From positions 8,590,001 to 8,654,000 of the forward strand of contig JAYKKT010000079.1 of the NCBI GenBank assembly GCA_036023115.1: a stretch of DNA of 64,000 nt, given 5' to 3'. The notes beneath the pieces are model-generated. The model ran no database searches, was not told the DNA's origin, and worked only from the letters and a program-made list of their open reading frames with translations. Shown piece after piece: positions 62,257 through 64,000 of the stretch. Both the position numbers and the translations under genes were made by a program. Source of the DNA: Brasenia schreberi. Lineage: Eukaryota; Streptophyta; Magnoliopsida; Nymphaeales; Cabombaceae. Positions within the stretch are counted from its first letter, which is position 1; each line of letters starts with the position of its first letter.

Positions 62257-63908
62257 CTACAAGGCTAGTATTTGAGATTTGTGATCAATGCCGTTGAAAA
62301 TGAATGTTCCAGACATGGGTATAAATTGCTTTGTGATGAGCTATAAAAAGTACGCAAGGAAAAATTAGTTGATAGCATAAGTCGGATGTCGTTTTAAACA
62401 GCATAATATTGTATGACCTTAATTGCCTCCTGTGAAGCGACTCCCCCAATAAATGACGCAACTGCATGAAGCTCAGCACCTCCAAACCGACACATCTCGT
62501 TGATAAGGTCCTCAGATAAGGTTGAGCCGTTGGCACCCAAGTCACTCAAGACACCGACTGCTACAGTCTTCAACCTTGATATTTCCTCGTCCATTTCACT
62601 GCTAACATTAAGTCAACCAAGAAGTGTACTATGAAATCAAACATAGCAAGTCAAGGCAGTTGCAGTCACGATGAATGCAAGTACATACTCCTCGTAAAGA
62701 CCAGGGAATCTGTTATAGTTGCTGGTAAATCGATCAACAGCCCGAAGCAGAATGTAAAAGCTTACAGCAACACTGCAATACAGTAACAACAATGCAGACC
62801 CAAAAGAGTTAAATGAAATATTTACTTCAGTGGATAAAACGGTATCCACTCGTATAAACATTTTCAAGATATTGTTAAAGAAACTAATGTGTTCTATATT
62901 TCTCAGTTTGGGCACCATCATATAAGAATAGAATTTTACAACCTTGATTGCAACTATTAGGATCCAAATACTCTTCAAATTTGTGAAGAAAATTTTGCTA
63001 ATGTTATGGCAGTCCGTCCCAGAACAAATAGAGGATGAGATTTATAGCACGTGACCCTTTTCATAGGTAATGGTAAAACCTCAGCATCCCCAGATGCTAT
63101 GATAATGCCTAGGAGAATTTTGTAGATTTGACTATCAAAATACAAAAAGATTTATTGTTGCAATGAGGACAGGTCAAAGAACCAAAATCATTGCACAAAC
63201 GTCTCATGATGAGACCATCTGAGAGAGAGATGGCGTCAACTCTGAAAATATGGAAAGAAAGGTCCGAACTGTAGTGCTATTCAACAGTAGTCGTGTTGCA
63301 AGCCGCTTCTACAAAATTATGAGCAAGAAGATGCTGGAAGAACACTACAACAACAACTACAACAACAACTAAGCCTTTTCCCATACAATGGGGTCGGCTA
63401 CATGGATTCTTTGTTTCTACAGAGCCCTATCATAGCCCTATCATAATTTGTAGAATCCATAGTAGATAAGTCCAACAAAGTTTTCCGCTTACGATTCTGA
63501 AGTAATAGAGCAAAAAATTAATGATAAGCTAAACCCAACGTATTTCCAAAGAAGAAAGCTGTTGACCCTTGACCAAAGAATAAAAGATTCTACTTCAATA
63601 TAAAGAAACACTGATACAAAAAAGCAGGACTCCAAACCTTTGGTCCTACCCATCAACTAGGGCATTTTTAGCATGTTCAGCTACTTTTGCAGATTGACCT
63701 ATATATCAACATCATCCTTTTGCATTTCCATTGAGATTATTACTTGTAGCTGTACATCCTCAAAATCTTATTTCTCCACGAAAGAACCAAATGAATGCTA
63801 ATGTGTTCCTTTTATATCTTACCTGTATTCTTCATCCATAAAATACTTATGGATTTCTGGTAGAAGTGGAGAAGTAAACTCATCCTCAATAGAACGGTAC
63901 CTGCACAC
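62257..63908 (-). CDS. AXR1: NEDD8/RUB-activating enzyme E1 regulatory subunit (AXR1), last four exons, 5' part outside window
   Basis: AXR1 pairs with ECR1 to activate RUB/NEDD8 for cullin modification and hence auxin and other SCF signalling. The exons (minus) are 63908-63823 (VCRYRSIEDEFTSP...FMDEEY), 62772-62689 (VAVSFYILLRAVDRFTSNYN, FPGLYE), 62598-62418 (MDEEISRLKTVAV, LINEMCRFGGAELHAVASF, GGVASQEAIK) and 62340-62257 (LITKQFIPMSGTFIFNGIDH, KSQILAL, stop). Splice sites are GT-AG, and the frame is continuous through split codons (AG|T and GA|T). This gives about 144 residues of a protein normally near 540, covering the C-terminal adenylation-fold end. The 1.05-kb intron between the first two visible exons carries a LINE tail. 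The remaining exons lie right of 64000. No lesion was seen. Confidence 0.95.
63345..63450 (-). mobile_element. RTE LINE tail (or related SINE) inside an AXR1 intron
   Basis: On the minus strand it reads AGGGCTCTGTAGAAACAAAG, then ATCCATGTAGCCGACCCC, then GGGAAAAGGC, and ends in TTGTTGTTG repeats, like the elements at 12655 and 2430-2495. It lies in the gene's sense orientation, within the 62773-63822 intron. Confidence 0.8.
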
Positions 63909-64000
63909 CTGGGGAAAAAGTTCTGAACTCTTCAACAAATTTAGAACGCCTTTGTTTCAGTCACTAATTTAAGAATCCACAAAAACCTAAATAAAACCAG

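Overview
The window is plant nuclear DNA, almost certainly from a flowering plant with a repeat-rich genome. The evidence is intron-containing plant genes (a DHHC S-acyltransferase, the 3' end of an AXR1-type RUB/NEDD8 E1 subunit, and a small plant-specific protein), plant lineages of LTR retrotransposons (Tat-type Ty3/gypsy and Ty1/copia), plant RTE- and L1-type LINEs, and long CT/AT microsatellites. I cannot name the species.

Layout. 1-2.5 kb is the 3' part of an RTE-clade LINE. 2.5-8.8 kb is non-coding but holds a solo LTR (3908-6132) flanked by AAACC duplications and related to the large element at 28 kb. 8.87-9.13 kb encodes a small conserved plant protein on the minus strand; possible upstream exons lie between 14.6 and 15.7 kb. 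9.8-24 kb is a graveyard of LINE tails, microsatellites and a broken copia element with a visible primer-binding site. 24-27.7 kb has no recognised gene.

The most notable structure is at 27.7-41.05 kb. A 12.8-kb Tat-lineage gypsy retrotransposon (28112-40941, 2.7-kb LTRs, target duplication CATAT) sits inside the coding region of a senescence-regulator (S40/DUF584-type) gene. The gene's middle part ends at the left target duplication and its conserved C-terminus, with stop codon, resumes at the right one. The gene also carries frameshifts, so it is a pseudogene. The element keeps gag, protease, RT, two different RNase H domains and integrase, all with scattered stops, and its LTRs carry a tandem set of GCTCGGCCA...TGGCCGAGC hairpins.

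43.0-45.8 kb is a second RTE LINE with a 5' end and an open RT domain but a missing 3' end. It is followed by a decayed copia element (46.7-51.1 kb), whose 3' LTR has its TATA box in the loop of a perfect 11-bp palindrome, and by a decayed L1 LINE (52.0-53.7 kb).

54.1-57.6 kb holds a complete five-exon DHHC palmitoyltransferase gene on the minus strand (375 codons). 58-62 kb is intergenic with a gypsy integrase scrap. 62.26-63.91 kb holds the last four exons of AXR1, running off the right edge. The host genes are unrelated in function. Most of the remaining sequence comes from waves of retrotransposition.
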